Below, piece by piece: positions 8,996 to 17,789 of a DNA stretch of 64,000 bases. The stretch's first letter is position 1. Every line of letters starts with the position of its first letter. A program made the position numbers and the translations under genes. The DNA is from Chitinophaga sp. H8 (lineage in GTDB: Bacteria > Bacteroidota > Bacteroidia > Chitinophagales > Chitinophagaceae): assembly GCF_040567655.1 (NCBI RefSeq), contig NZ_JBEXAC010000002.1, positions 1,488,001 through 1,552,000 of the forward strand, in the 5' to 3' direction. The notes under the pieces were generated by a model. That model was not told the DNA's origin, made no database searches, and saw only the letters and a program-made list of their open reading frames with translations.

Positions 8996-9040
8996 ATTTG
9001 GTGAAAATGCTGTTAGGATCTAAATCAGTAGTGAATCATG

Positions 9041-9048
9041 CAAATATA
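9041..9048 (-). promoter_or_regulatory. -7 promoter element TATATTTG upstream of gyrB
   Basis: On the minus strand TATATTTG lies about 45 bp before the gyrB ATG and matches TAnnTTTG. Confidence 0.6.
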
Positions 9049-9116
9049 CGAAAAATAAGGCTAATTCGCATAAAAGATGGCATGCTTTAAGGGGGGATAT
9101 CAAAGTAAAAAGTGTA

Positions 9117-10793
9117 TTATAGCCTTCCGGTGCCTGCTGTTTCTTTGACACCGGTAAAAAGTGTTTTCCACACCAGGTTAAAGAATGATTTTTTGATATC
9201 GCGGGTGTATTGTGGATGGGATACTCTGACGCCCTCGCCAGGCAGGGGGTTACTGTCTTTGATCACCAGGGCATTGGCTACCAGGCTTAATAATCCTTTT
9301 CTTTTATACTGCTGGCTGTTGCCCTCCTGCTTCAGAATAGCTATTTTAAGGTCATTATAGATGAATTTTACGGTACCGGCGGCGCTTTTTTCATTCCCTT
9401 TGATGGTAAATGTAAGGTCCTGGATATTGCAGGATTTGATTTCTATCTTACCCAGTGGTTGGGTAATAGGCGTCAATTGTTTGCCATTCATGCTTTTTAG
9501 TTGTCCGGACACCCCGAAACTACCTGCCTTATCACCCAGGATGAAGTCGAACCGGGCCATGAGCTTACCACTTTCCATGAATATGGCATCCATATCTGCA
9601 ATGCAGTGATTGTTTTGGGCTACGAGGGAATCCATATTGGTAATATTCCGGAACAAACCATGGGTATTTTTGAAGGATACCACCCCTGATTGGTTGGATT
9701 CGGGGCTGAGTTCTGTATATTTTATGTGAACGCGGCTGCCTTCCAGGGAGTCTATTCTGACCGGAATGGGCAGTTTTGCCAGCAATTGGTTGGGGTATTG
9801 TCCCAATTTATTGCCTGGAGGCATGGGGAGGGTACGGTTCCGGTATATGTCTACCAGTCCGCCGTTGATATCTATTTTATCCGCCCAGATCACCTGGTCC
9901 TGTAAAAGCTCTGTGGGCCTTAAATTCCGGATATTGATACCATCCAGGCGCACGTGAAACCGGTCTTGCTGGGTACCGATCTGTTTATCAAAATCCGCTT
10001 TATTATAGCGGGGTTCCACTTCAAACTGCCCGATTGTAAACGTGCGTTCTGCCGCGCTGTAATGTACATCCCGTATATGCATCCAGTAGAGGCTGTCTTT
10101 GGTACGATGCCGGTAATTGTGGAGGTCCAGCTCATAATTCCGGGCATATAAAAAGCGGGTAGGATCTTTCAGCGCAATGGAATCGATCAGCAGGTCGTTT
10201 ACATTTACCTTCAGTTCGTGGAGTTCTGTCATCATCAGGCTGCTGTCTTTTTTGATATAGGTATATTTCAGGTGGCTATTGTCCAGCAGCAGGCGTCCTA
10301 TATACAGCGACTTTATTTTGGAGGAAATATTCTGGTAGGCAGTCCTTTTCTGGCTGGTATCTATATTACCTGCATTTTGTTCGAGGATAATATGGGGGCT
10401 TTGCAGTACGAGTGCACCGGCATTCACTTCCTTTTGTCCAAAATAACGCCATAGCTTGACGTGGCGTAATTCCAGGTCGTCTACGCTCAGGGTATATAAA
10501 AAAGAGGGTGCTTTTTGTTGTTCCCTTAATTTGCGGTATACCGCAGTATCTATTACCAGGCTTGCTTTATGGAGGGATATGGTACCAGCGAGCACATTCA
10601 GGTGTAAATCGGCATATTGGAGCGTGTATAAGCTGTCGGACATATCTTTTACATACTCCTTCAATTGTGTATTCAGCACTTTTTTCCAGTGCCGGCTCAG
10701 GTACCAGCCGGTACAAAGCACAATAACGGTTAGCAGTGCTACGATGATAAATCCTATCCTGATGTATTTACGGGCTTTCGGCATCATTTCCAT
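9117..10793 (-). CDS. AsmA/DUF748-like single-pass membrane protein
   Basis: A 558-residue protein with a short basic N-terminus and one membrane helix at about residues 12-30 (IGFIIVALLTVIVLCTGWYL). A long beta-rich periplasmic region follows, with alternating patterns such as IDSLEGSRVHIKYTELS, and motifs like GRLLLDNSHLKYTY and GQLKSMNGKQLTPI. This is the style of AsmA/TamB/DUF748 proteins, which are bridge-like factors for envelope lipid transport or outer-membrane homeostasis. The match is by architecture and pattern; family membership is not certain. It lies upstream of gyrB on the same strand but with a separate gyrB promoter between. Confidence 0.65.
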   Translation of the reverse strand: MEMMPKARKYIRIGFIIVALLTVIVLCTGWYLSRHWKKVLNTQLKEYVKDMSDSLYTLQYADLHLNVLAGTISLHKASLVIDTAVYRKLREQQKAPSFLYTLSVDDLELRHVKLWRYFGQKEVNAGALVLQSPHIILEQNAGNIDTSQKRTAYQNISSKIKSLYIGRLLLDNSHLKYTYIKKDSSLMMTELHELKVNVNDLLIDSIALKDPTRFLYARNYELDLHNYRHRTKDSLYWMHIRDVHYSAAERTFTIGQFEVEPRYNKADFDKQIGTQQDRFHVRLDGINIRNLRPTELLQDQVIWADKIDINGGLVDIYRNRTLPMPPGNKLGQYPNQLLAKLPIPVRIDSLEGSRVHIKYTELSPESNQSGVVSFKNTHGLFRNITNMDSLVAQNNHCIADMDAIFMESGKLMARFDFILGDKAGSFGVSGQLKSMNGKQLTPITQPLGKIEIKSCNIQDLTFTIKGNEKSAAGTVKFIYNDLKIAILKQEGNSQQYKRKGLLSLVANALVIKDSNPLPGEGVRVSHPQYTRDIKKSFFNLVWKTLFTGVKETAGTGRL

Positions 10794-10935
10794 ATGGGGA
10801 TGTGTTTGCTAAATTCATACCAACCTGTATTGTTATACGGTGTTTTATTAAATTAGTACAATTTAAGATAAGATAGTGGAATGGGGATATTTGTAACCTG
10901 CGTGTCAAAACGTATCTGATTAAATATGGATTACC

Positions 10936-10943
10936 TAAATTTG
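10936..10943 (+). promoter_or_regulatory. -7 promoter element TAAATTTG upstream of the AraC regulator
   Basis: TAAATTTG fits the Bacteroidota consensus. Initiation a few bases downstream leaves a leader of under 20 nt for the TTG start at 10966, or about 65 nt for the ATG at 11014. Confidence 0.5.
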
Positions 10944-10965
10944 CAAGGATTTTAATTACAGTTGA

Positions 10966-11892
10966 TTGAAGGAGATACAGGAAATACTATCATTGGCCAT
11001 ACCGCAGCCAGCCATGAGCGACCAGTTGCAATTGGCGGAACAGGATGCGATTACGGTGCCGGATTGCCTGGACTTTACCTTACAGCGCTTTACTTACGAT
11101 AAGCCGCTGCCGGTAGAGGATGTGGCGATGGTGGTGTATCAGCCTGCCAAGCGCGGACAGTCTGCTGCTATTGAACTACGTTATTGCGTAGCCGGGAGCA
11201 AGTACTGTAAAAATCCTGCCTGTACTGACCAGCTGTGTGCAGATGGTCAGGATAAATCATCCTGTAGTGAAAAAATACCTTCTGTAGATGTTATTACCGT
11301 ACGTTTTCAGCCTGCCTTTATCCAGTCGCTGCAAAAAGGTACCACCAACTTCTCCCTGTTTGAATTGCAATCCCGCAAACCCTTTGTGAAGAACATACAG
11401 CCCTGTACCAAATCAAAAGCGGTATTGGAGCATATGGTACATCACAACTATGATGGGATGCTGAAAAATATTTTCCTCCAGAGTAAAGCACTGGAATTAT
11501 TGCTTTTCAGTTCTGACCAGTTTATCCAGAATGATCCGGATGAGCGGTATGGTTGCCGCTTCCTGACACAGCTGGAAGACCGGGAAAAGATTGAAAAGGC
11601 AAGAGCCATTTTACTAGAGCAGCTGGATGCCCCTATCACCATACGTGATCTGGCCCGCCGTATAGCCATGAATGAGTGTTACCTGAAGAAGGGCTTTAAA
11701 GCCATGTATGGTACCACGATCTATGATTATTTCCAGAAAGAGAGAATGGAGAAGGCGAAAGGCCTGCTATACGAAAAAGGCATGTCTGTATCAGAAGTGG
11801 CCATGCTGATGGGATATTCCTGTATTTCCCACTTTTCTACTGCCTTTAAGAAGCATACAGGTTTAAAACCCTGTGAGTTGCTGTTACGATAA
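10966..11892 (+). CDS. AraC-family transcriptional regulator with a cysteine-rich N-terminal segment
   Basis: A 308-residue regulator if the TTG at 10966 is used; the ATG at 11014 (MSDQLQ) is the main alternative. The C-terminus holds the double helix-turn-helix of AraC/XylS: ITIRDLARRIAMNECYLKKG and MSVSEVAMLMGYSCISHF, then FKKHTGLKP. The N-terminal effector region contains five cysteines within 27 residues (Cys74, 81, 86, 91 and 100 in RYCVAGSKYCKNPAC and beyond), which suggests metal or thiol sensing. Overall it resembles PchR-like regulators of Bacteroidota. No target gene is adjacent, since the next 760 bp are non-coding. Confidence 0.88.
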   Translation: MKEIQEILSLAIPQPAMSDQLQLAEQDAITVPDCLDFTLQRFTYDKPLPVEDVAMVVYQPAKRGQSAAIELRYCVAGSKYCKNPACTDQLCADGQDKSSCSEKIPSVDVITVRFQPAFIQSLQKGTTNFSLFELQSRKPFVKNIQPCTKSKAVLEHMVHHNYDGMLKNIFLQSKALELLLFSSDQFIQNDPDERYGCRFLTQLEDREKIEKARAILLEQLDAPITIRDLARRIAMNECYLKKGFKAMYGTTIYDYFQKERMEKAKGLLYEKGMSVSEVAMLMGYSCISHFSTAFKKHTGLKPCELLLR

Positions 11893-12188
11893 GGCAATAC
11901 CTGCCTGCATACGGGCTTTTCAATGTGATTTACTGCTTTTTCCCACTTTGATCATTTCTTTTCCCGAATACATAAATGTATCGCAGAATATAGCTGTTTC
12001 TTTGTATCACGATACAAGGATTTCTATCCTGTTCTTCACTTATAAGCTTCCTTATAGATTTGACCGAAAGGGGGAAGACTTACCAGGCATCCAGTAGTAA
12101 AGCCATAAGTTAATAATTGCATCTTATCAAACACCATTTGACCCTTAAGTGCAAAAGATGCCGGGTAAGTTTTTCACCTTATTTCATA

Positions 12189-12222
12189 AAGCCGTTTCCT
12201 GATAGAGGGAGCGGCTTTTTGT
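12189..12222 (+). terminator. probable intrinsic terminator in the AraC downstream region
   Basis: AAGCCG-TTTCC pairs with GGA-GCGGCTT around an 8-nt loop, followed by TTTTT. It lies about 300 bp after the AraC stop and just before the heptamer repeats. Confidence 0.6.
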
Positions 12223-12226
12223 ATTA

Positions 12227-12258
12227 AGCTTTTAGCTATTAGCAGTTAGCTTTTAGCT
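12227..12258 (+). repeat. period-7 repeat array (AGCnnTT units), left flank of repeat element copy A
   Basis: Consecutive heptamers AGCTTTT, AGCTATT, AGCAGTT, AGCTTTT run into the 232-bp core, which opens with further heptamers (AGCTTAA, TGCAGCG). Confidence 0.8.
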
Positions 12259-12479
12259 TAATGCAGCGGATGAAAGCTGTTAGCTTTTAGTAGTTAGCTT
12301 TTAGCTCAATGCAGCGGATGGTTCAATGATAGTTATATCCTAATGATCTGTTGTCTGTGTGGTAATTTTGCCCCACAGGATGGTTTTGTTCAACCCATTT
12401 CATAGCCTTTTATGCTCTATTCATACTCTATCTATGCTTTAACCATGCTTTAACTATGCTTTAACTATGCTTCAAGCAT
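12248..12479 (+). repeat. 232-bp dispersed repeat core, copy A
   Basis: This segment recurs at 50773-51004 with the same length and, by eye, about ten substitutions and no gap. It starts with two AGCTTTTAGCTyAATGCAGCGG modules, continues through a conserved stretch containing TAATTTTG (12363-12370) and ends in an 11-bp tandem array. No frame of useful length spans it. The 11893-12657 space holds otherwise only terminators. Confidence 0.9.
12411..12476 (+). repeat. 11-bp tandem array (yATGCTTTAAC), six units
   Basis: Six consecutive 11-mers: TATGCTCTATT, CATACTCTATC, TATGCTTTAAC, CATGCTTTAAC, TATGCTTTAAC, TATGCTTCAAG. The first two are diverged and the last four near identical. The period is close to one helical turn. 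Confidence 0.85.
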
Positions 12480-12551
12480 AGGGAAAGGTAGGTGTCATAT
12501 TAGGTGGGTTTAATATCGGTCCCCACTCACTTATTATAACATAACATAATG

Positions 12552-12586
12552 GCTAAAGGCTAATAGCCAACAGCTAGCAGCTAAAA
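12552..12586 (+). repeat. period-7 repeat array, inverted orientation, right flank of copy A
   Basis: Five heptamers in a row: GCTAAAG, GCTAATA, GCCAACA, GCTAGCA, GCTAAAA. They are inverted relative to the array at 12227-12258. Confidence 0.8.
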
Positions 12587-12616
12587 AAAGAAAACCCCGC
12601 CCAAAAGAGCAGGGTC
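12583..12616 (-). terminator. intrinsic terminator for the PepSY-like gene
   Basis: On the minus strand ACCCTGCTC pairs with GGGCGGGGT around TTTT (one mismatch) and is followed by a T-rich tract. It lies about 40 bp after the stop at 12658. Confidence 0.75.
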
Positions 12617-12657
12617 TGTCCTATTTATCCCTATACCTATGAAATACGTAATTAATG

Positions 12658-13125
12658 CTATTCAGTGACGGTACCTGCGTCATTCAGCAACACTGCCTTG
12701 TCTGTACCATTAGACTGAATATTTACTTTGTAGTAAGCAGCTACATCTGCTCTTTGAATTTTCCAACCATCTTTTATGGTGGCTTCCGGGTATTTTGTTT
12801 TCAGTGTACCAGCCACCGATTCCGGAATATTCTCTGCGGTGTATTCGCTTCTGGTGGCAATCCAGCTACCGTCTGCGTTATACTCTGCGATTGTCTTCAC
12901 ATTCTCATTCAAAAAGCTTGCCAACCAATTGCCGGAACTTGTTTTTGTCCATTTAGCATCAGTGGTACCTGCGAAATTTTGTTGAAACGCATCCTTAACA
13001 GGAGCTGGTGCTTCTATCTTTTTCGCAGTAGTATGCTTCGATGATTTTCCTGATTTTTTGTGTTGTGCAAATGTTATGCCGGAAGTTATCAATACCGCAC
13101 AAAATATTAACGTCAACTTTTTCAT
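12658..13125 (-). CDS. exported PepSY-like (DUF2874-type) protein
   Basis: A 155-residue protein with a signal peptide (MKKLTLIFCAVLITSGITFAQ) and a basic Lys/Ser/Thr-rich stretch after it. The mature domain has the two-repeat pattern of PepSY-like, beta-lactamase-inhibitor-like proteins of Bacteroidota: VKDAFQQNFAGTTDAKW followed by NWLASFLNENVKTIAEYNAD, then a second helix-strand unit (VAGTLKTKYPEATI, AAYYKVNIQSNG). The function of these periplasmic proteins is unknown. It is monocistronic and convergent with the repeat element. Confidence 0.8.
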   Translation of the reverse strand: MKKLTLIFCAVLITSGITFAQHKKSGKSSKHTTAKKIEAPAPVKDAFQQNFAGTTDAKWTKTSSGNWLASFLNENVKTIAEYNADGSWIATRSEYTAENIPESVAGTLKTKYPEATIKDGWKIQRADVAAYYKVNIQSNGTDKAVLLNDAGTVTE

Positions 13126-13317
13126 ACTCAGATATGGTTTATCCGTTGGGTTAAATAATTAATTAGGTTTTTCTATCTCCCAGCAATGAATCTAAAACAA
13201 TGCCAAAAACGCAAAATAAATACACTTTATTGTAATTTACTAAAAAATCTTGAAAAAAATTATTGCAAGGCGGGCTTTTAGTAAAACATTTGGTCTTTCG
13301 GTGCCAGTGTATTTTCT

Positions 13318-13325
13318 TAACTTTG
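13318..13325 (+). promoter_or_regulatory. -7 promoter element TAACTTTG upstream of ileS
   Basis: TAACTTTG fits TAnnTTTG and lies 54 bp before the ileS ATG. A TTTG at 13289-13292 is 25 bp upstream, slightly far for a -33 element. Confidence 0.6.
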
Positions 13326-13379
13326 CACAATTTTAATCAATTATTGTCTAAATAACATCAAAGGGCGGAGAATTGTTTT

Positions 13380-16300
13380 ATGTCCAGCAAGTATCAGGAA
13401 TATAATCAGCTGAATTTACCACAGATAGAAAAAGATATGCTGCAGCAATGGGAGCAGCAGCAGGCATTTGAGAAAAGTGTGGAAGTGCGTGATGGCGCTA
13501 CCCCTTTTGTGTTTTATGAAGGCCCTCCCAGCGCTAATGGCTTACCTGGTATTCACCATGTGATTTCCCGTACGCTGAAAGACCTGGTATGCCGGTATAA
13601 AACAATGGCTGGTTTTCAGGTAAAGCGGAAAGGCGGATGGGATACCCATGGGTTGCCGGTGGAATTAGGCGTAGAGAAAATGCTGGGCATCACCAAAGAA
13701 GACATTGGGAAAAAAATATCTATTGCAGAATACAATGATACCTGCCGCAAGGAAGTATTAAAATACAAAGATACCTGGGATGACCTGACCCGTAAAATGG
13801 GTTATTGGGTAGACCTGAAAGATCCTTACATCACCTTTGACAATAAGTATATAGAAAGTTTATGGTGGAGCTTACAGACTTTGTATAAAAAAGGACTTTT
13901 ATACAAGAGTGTCAGTATTCAGCCTTATTCTCCTGCTGCCGGCACCGGCCTCAGCTCTCATGAACTGAATCAGCCAGGCACCTATAAGGATGTAAAAGAC
14001 ACTACCGTGGTAGCCATGTTCAAGGCACTGGCATCCGACAAGTCGCAGTTCCTTTTTGATGCAGCCGGCACAGACCAGGTATTTTTCCTGGCCTGGACCA
14101 CTACCCCGTGGACATTACCGTCCAACCTGGGGCTTACCGTAGGGGCCAATATTGAATATGTACTGGTACGCACATTTAACCCCTATACGCACCTGCCCAT
14201 ATTTGTAATCCTGGCAAAAGACCTGCTGGGCAAATACTTTAAGGCGGAGGGAGAAAATGGTGATTTTGATGCCTACAAAGAAGGGGATAAACTGCTCCCT
14301 TGGGAGATCATCACTGCTTTTAAAGGCAGCCAGCTGGAAAATATCCGCTATGAGCAATTGTTGCCATTTGCACAGCCGGAAGAAGGAGATCCCTTCCGCG
14401 TAATCATCGGCGATTTTGTTACCACTGAAGATGGTACCGGTATCGTGCATACCGCCCCTGCCTTTGGTGCAGATGATAACCGGGTAGGCAAGAAGTATGG
14501 CATCGGCATCCTGACCCTGGTAGACCGGGCAGGTAAATTTGTAGATGGTGCGGGCGAATTTGCCGGCAGATATGTAAAAAATTATAAAGACGATCCGGAG
14601 TATAAGGATGTAGATGTTGATATTGCAGTAAAGCTCAAAAAGGAGAACCGGGCCTTTAAAGTAGAAAAGTACGAACATAGTTATCCGCATTGCTGGCGAA
14701 CAGATAAGCCGGTTTTATACTATCCCCTGGATGCCTGGTTTATTAAGACCACGGCTATGAAAGACCGGATGGTGGAACTGAACAAGACCATTAACTGGAA
14801 GCCTTCCTTTACCGGTACCGGCCGTTTTGGCAATTGGCTGGAGAACATGGTAGACTGGAACCTGAGCCGCAGCCGCTACTGGGGTACTCCGTTACCTATC
14901 TGGCGTACGGAAGATGGTACAGAAGAGGTTTGTATCGGCAGTATAGCAGAATTAAATGCAGCCATCCGCAAGGCCAATGAAGTATTGGGCGGTGATGTAA
15001 ACAAGCATTACCTGCATGAAGGCATCCTGGATTTGCATAAACCTTATGTAGATGATATTATCCTGGTGAGCGACAGTGGTAAACCCATGCGCAGAGAGCC
15101 GGATCTGATAGACGTATGGTTTGACAGTGGTGCTATGCCTTTTGCGCAATGGCATTATCCTTTTGAAAATAAAGAGTTGCTGGATAAAGGGCAGGCTTTC
15201 CCTGCCGATTTCATTGCAGAAGGCGTGGATCAGACCCGTGGTTGGTTTTATACCCTGCACGCCCTGGGGGTGATGCTGTTTGACAGTGTAGCCTATAAAG
15301 CGGTGGTATCCAATGGCTTAGTATTGGATAAGAATGGGAATAAGATGAGTAAGCGTTTGGGTAATGTGGTAAACCCATTTGAAACCATTGATCAGTTTGG
15401 TGCAGATGCTACCCGCTGGTATCTGATTACCAATGCCTCGCCCTGGGACAGTATGAAATTTGATGTGGAGGGGATCAAGGAAACCCAGCGCAAGCTGTTT
15501 GGCACCCTTTACAATACTTATAATTTCTTTGCGATGTATGCCAACCTGGACAATTTCACGTTCCGGGAAGCGTATATTCCGTTGGAGGAAAGGCCGGAGA
15601 TTGACCGTTGGATCATTTCCGTATTAAATACGCTGGTGAAAGATGTGGGAGCCAGCTTTGATGATTTTGAGCCTACACAGGCAGGCCGGGCAGTACAACG
15701 GTTTGTGGATGAGCATCTTAGTAACTGGTACGTACGTCTTTGCCGCCGCCGGTTCTGGAAGGGAGAATATGGACAGGATAAGATCAGTGCATATCAAACC
15801 CTGTATGAATGTTTGGAAAAGGTAGCCCAGTTGATGGCCCCCGTTTCCCCATTCTTTACAGATTGGTTGTTTAATAATCTGAATGCAGTATCCGGGCGTT
15901 TTAAGGTTACTTCTATACATCATACTGATTTTCCGGTAGTTGCAGCAGGCGCCATAGATGTGGATCTGGAAGAAAGAATGCAATTGGCGCAGGATATTTC
16001 TTCGCTGGTATTATCGCTCCGGAAAAAAGTGAATATCAAAGTAAGGCAACCCCTGGAAAAGATTCTGATTCCTGTATTAAACGCACATATGCAGGAACAG
16101 GTAGAAAAAGTGGCGCATTTGATAAAAAGTGAGGTAAATGTGAAAGGTATTGATTACCTTACCGAAACGGAAGGCTTCATCAAGAAAAAGATTAAGCCGA
16201 ATTATAAGTCGCTTGGCGGAAAAATGGGGGCCAAAATGAAAGCCGTAGCGGCCGCCATCGGTACATTCACCGATGCTGATATTGCTACTATTGAGCGTGA

Positions 16301-16706
16301 TGGGCACTATAACCTGTTGATTGACAATGAGCATTTGCCCATACAGCTATCTGATGTGGAGATTATTTCCGAAGACATTCCGGGATGGACAGTTGCTAAT
16401 AAAGGCGCTTTAACTGTAGCGCTGGATATTACCATTACCCCCCAGTTGCAGGATGAGGGTAATGCCCGTGAATTGGTAAACCGGATACAAAAGATCAGAA
16501 AAGACAGTGGATTTGAGTTGACAGACCGGATAGCAGTAACGGTAGCGGAGGTAGACGCACTGAAAACGGCGATTATTAACTATAATGACTATATTTGCAC
16601 GGAAATTTTGGCAGACAGTTTGGAAGTAGTGCCGCAATTACAGGATGGCACGGAAATAGAGGTTAATGACTTAACATTCAAAGTATTAGTTAACAAAAAA
16701 AGCTAA
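13380..16706 (+). CDS. ileS: isoleucyl-tRNA synthetase
   Basis: A 1108-residue class Ia synthetase that charges tRNA-Ile in the cytoplasm. The HIGH-type motif is GIHH in PPSANGLPGIHHV (residues 49-61) and the KMSKR loop is NKMSKRLGN (near 655). The editing domain is intact between them (WTTTPWTLPSNLGL, DDNRVGKKYG). RSRYWGTPLPIW and the C-terminal anticodon-binding helices (NWYVRLCRRRFW) are present. The length, and the lack of a C-terminal Cys4 zinc finger, suit the longer eukaryote-like IleS type common in Bacteroidota. The stop is a few bases before the next ATG, so it forms an operon with the DksA-like gene. Confidence 0.97.
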   Translation: MSSKYQEYNQLNLPQIEKDMLQQWEQQQAFEKSVEVRDGATPFVFYEGPPSANGLPGIHHVISRTLKDLVCRYKTMAGFQVKRKGGWDTHGLPVELGVEKMLGITKEDIGKKISIAEYNDTCRKEVLKYKDTWDDLTRKMGYWVDLKDPYITFDNKYIESLWWSLQTLYKKGLLYKSVSIQPYSPAAGTGLSSHELNQPGTYKDVKDTTVVAMFKALASDKSQFLFDAAGTDQVFFLAWTTTPWTLPSNLGLTVGANIEYVLVRTFNPYTHLPIFVILAKDLLGKYFKAEGENGDFDAYKEGDKLLPWEIITAFKGSQLENIRYEQLLPFAQPEEGDPFRVIIGDFVTTEDGTGIVHTAPAFGADDNRVGKKYGIGILTLVDRAGKFVDGAGEFAGRYVKNYKDDPEYKDVDVDIAVKLKKENRAFKVEKYEHSYPHCWRTDKPVLYYPLDAWFIKTTAMKDRMVELNKTINWKPSFTGTGRFGNWLENMVDWNLSRSRYWGTPLPIWRTEDGTEEVCIGSIAELNAAIRKANEVLGGDVNKHYLHEGILDLHKPYVDDIILVSDSGKPMRREPDLIDVWFDSGAMPFAQWHYPFENKELLDKGQAFPADFIAEGVDQTRGWFYTLHALGVMLFDSVAYKAVVSNGLVLDKNGNKMSKRLGNVVNPFETIDQFGADATRWYLITNASPWDSMKFDVEGIKETQRKLFGTLYNTYNFFAMYANLDNFTFREAYIPLEERPEIDRWIISVLNTLVKDVGASFDDFEPTQAGRAVQRFVDEHLSNWYVRLCRRRFWKGEYGQDKISAYQTLYECLEKVAQLMAPVSPFFTDWLFNNLNAVSGRFKVTSIHHTDFPVVAAGAIDVDLEERMQLAQDISSLVLSLRKKVNIKVRQPLEKILIPVLNAHMQEQVEKVAHLIKSEVNVKGIDYLTETEGFIKKKIKPNYKSLGGKMGAKMKAVAAAIGTFTDADIATIERDGHYNLLIDNEHLPIQLSDVEIISEDIPGWTVANKGALTVALDITITPQLQDEGNARELVNRIQKIRKDSGFELTDRIAVTVAEVDALKTAIINYNDYICTEILADSLEVVPQLQDGTEIEVNDLTFKVLVNKKS

Positions 16707-16712
16707 TTCCCC

Positions 16713-17714
16713 ATGGCAACCAAAAAGAAAGTTGCTAGCAAAACGACCCAAAAGGCAGCTCCGGCTAAAAAGACTGTGGCAAAGAAGGCAACGACTGTAA
16801 AGAAAGCTGCTAAACCAGCCACCGGAAAAAAAGCCGCACCCGCCCCTAAGAAGGCGGCTGCAAAGAAAGCAGTGCCAAAAGTGACGAAGCCAGCAGCGAA
16901 GAGCGCCGTGGTCAAAAAAGCAGCAGTAAAGAAAACAGTGGCATCTGCCAAGAAGCCAGTATCCAAGAAGGAGCCCGTTCAGGCTAAGAAAGCAACGGTT
17001 AAGAAGGCTGCGGTGCCCGTAAAAACCGTAGCGGCAAAGGTACCTGCTGTAAAGCAGAAGGTGGTAACAAAAAGTGTTCCCGCTGAAACAGTGAAACCAT
17101 TAATTTCTAAGTCAGAAGAAAAAGAACTTAAAACAATGGCAGTTAAGAAAACAGATAAGGAAAAAGTTGCTAAAGAAAAGGAAGCCCCTAAGAAAGCAGC
17201 GGTAGAAAAAGCAGAAAAGGTAGAAAAACCTGTTAAAGCTGACAAACCTGAGAAGAAAAGCGGTAAAGCTACTACACTGGTAACTTACCAGCCTGAGTTT
17301 ACGAAATCTGTGCTGGACCAGCCGGAGCCTCCTACAGGGCCCATTTTCCGCTATAGTGATACTGAATTGCAGGAGTTTAGAGAGCTGATCACCAAGAAGC
17401 TGGAAGCAGCCAAAAAGGAACTGATCTATCTGCAGGGATTGATTACCCGTAAAGATGAGGCCGGTACTGATGATACAGAAAATAAGTACATGAGCATGGA
17501 AGATGGTAGTGGTTCTCAGGAAAGAGAGCAGTTGAACCAGATGGCCAGCCGCCAGATCCAGTTCATCGACCATCTTGAAAAAGCCATGATGCGTATTGAG
17601 AATAAAACCTATGGTATCTGCCGGGTAACCGGTAAGCTCATAGATAAAGCGCGTTTAAGGGCGGTACCACATGCTACCCTGAGCATTGAGGCCAAACTGG
17701 CGAAAAGCAAATAA
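16713..17714 (+). CDS. TraR/DksA-like protein with a long Lys/Ala-rich histone H1-like N-terminus
   Basis: A 333-residue protein in two unlike parts. Residues 1-185 are a low-complexity tail of Lys, Ala, Val and Pro repeats (KKAAPAPKKAAAKKA-type), as in bacterial histone H1-like proteins, and should bind nucleic acid. Residues 195-333 follow the DksA/TraR plan: a coiled-coil region (LQEFRELITKKLEAAKKELI) and a C-terminal segment with ENKTYGICRVTGKLIDKARL. The zinc finger is degenerate: only one of the usual four cysteines remains. Transcribed directly behind ileS. A role as an RNA polymerase or nucleoid factor is inferred. Some Bacteroidota DksA homologues have this tail. Confidence 0.85.
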   Translation: MATKKKVASKTTQKAAPAKKTVAKKATTVKKAAKPATGKKAAPAPKKAAAKKAVPKVTKPAAKSAVVKKAAVKKTVASAKKPVSKKEPVQAKKATVKKAAVPVKTVAAKVPAVKQKVVTKSVPAETVKPLISKSEEKELKTMAVKKTDKEKVAKEKEAPKKAAVEKAEKVEKPVKADKPEKKSGKATTLVTYQPEFTKSVLDQPEPPTGPIFRYSDTELQEFRELITKKLEAAKKELIYLQGLITRKDEAGTDDTENKYMSMEDGSGSQEREQLNQMASRQIQFIDHLEKAMMRIENKTYGICRVTGKLIDKARLRAVPHATLSIEAKLAKSK

Positions 17715-17737
17715 TACAAAACATACTATCAGTATAT

Positions 17738-17769
17738 AAAAAAGGCCGGAAGTCTCCCGGCCTTTTTCT
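17738..17769. terminator. bidirectional intrinsic terminator
   Basis: AAAGGCCGG pairs with CCGGCCTTT around a short loop, with A-tract and T-tract on either side. It separates the convergent DksA-like gene and the glycosyltransferase/HAD gene. Confidence 0.85.
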
Positions 17770-17789
17770 TTTGATATGTATAGATCTTA

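Noticed and set aside
12411..12476. CRISPR array
   Set aside because: The units are 11 bp and contiguous without unique spacers; no cas gene is present.
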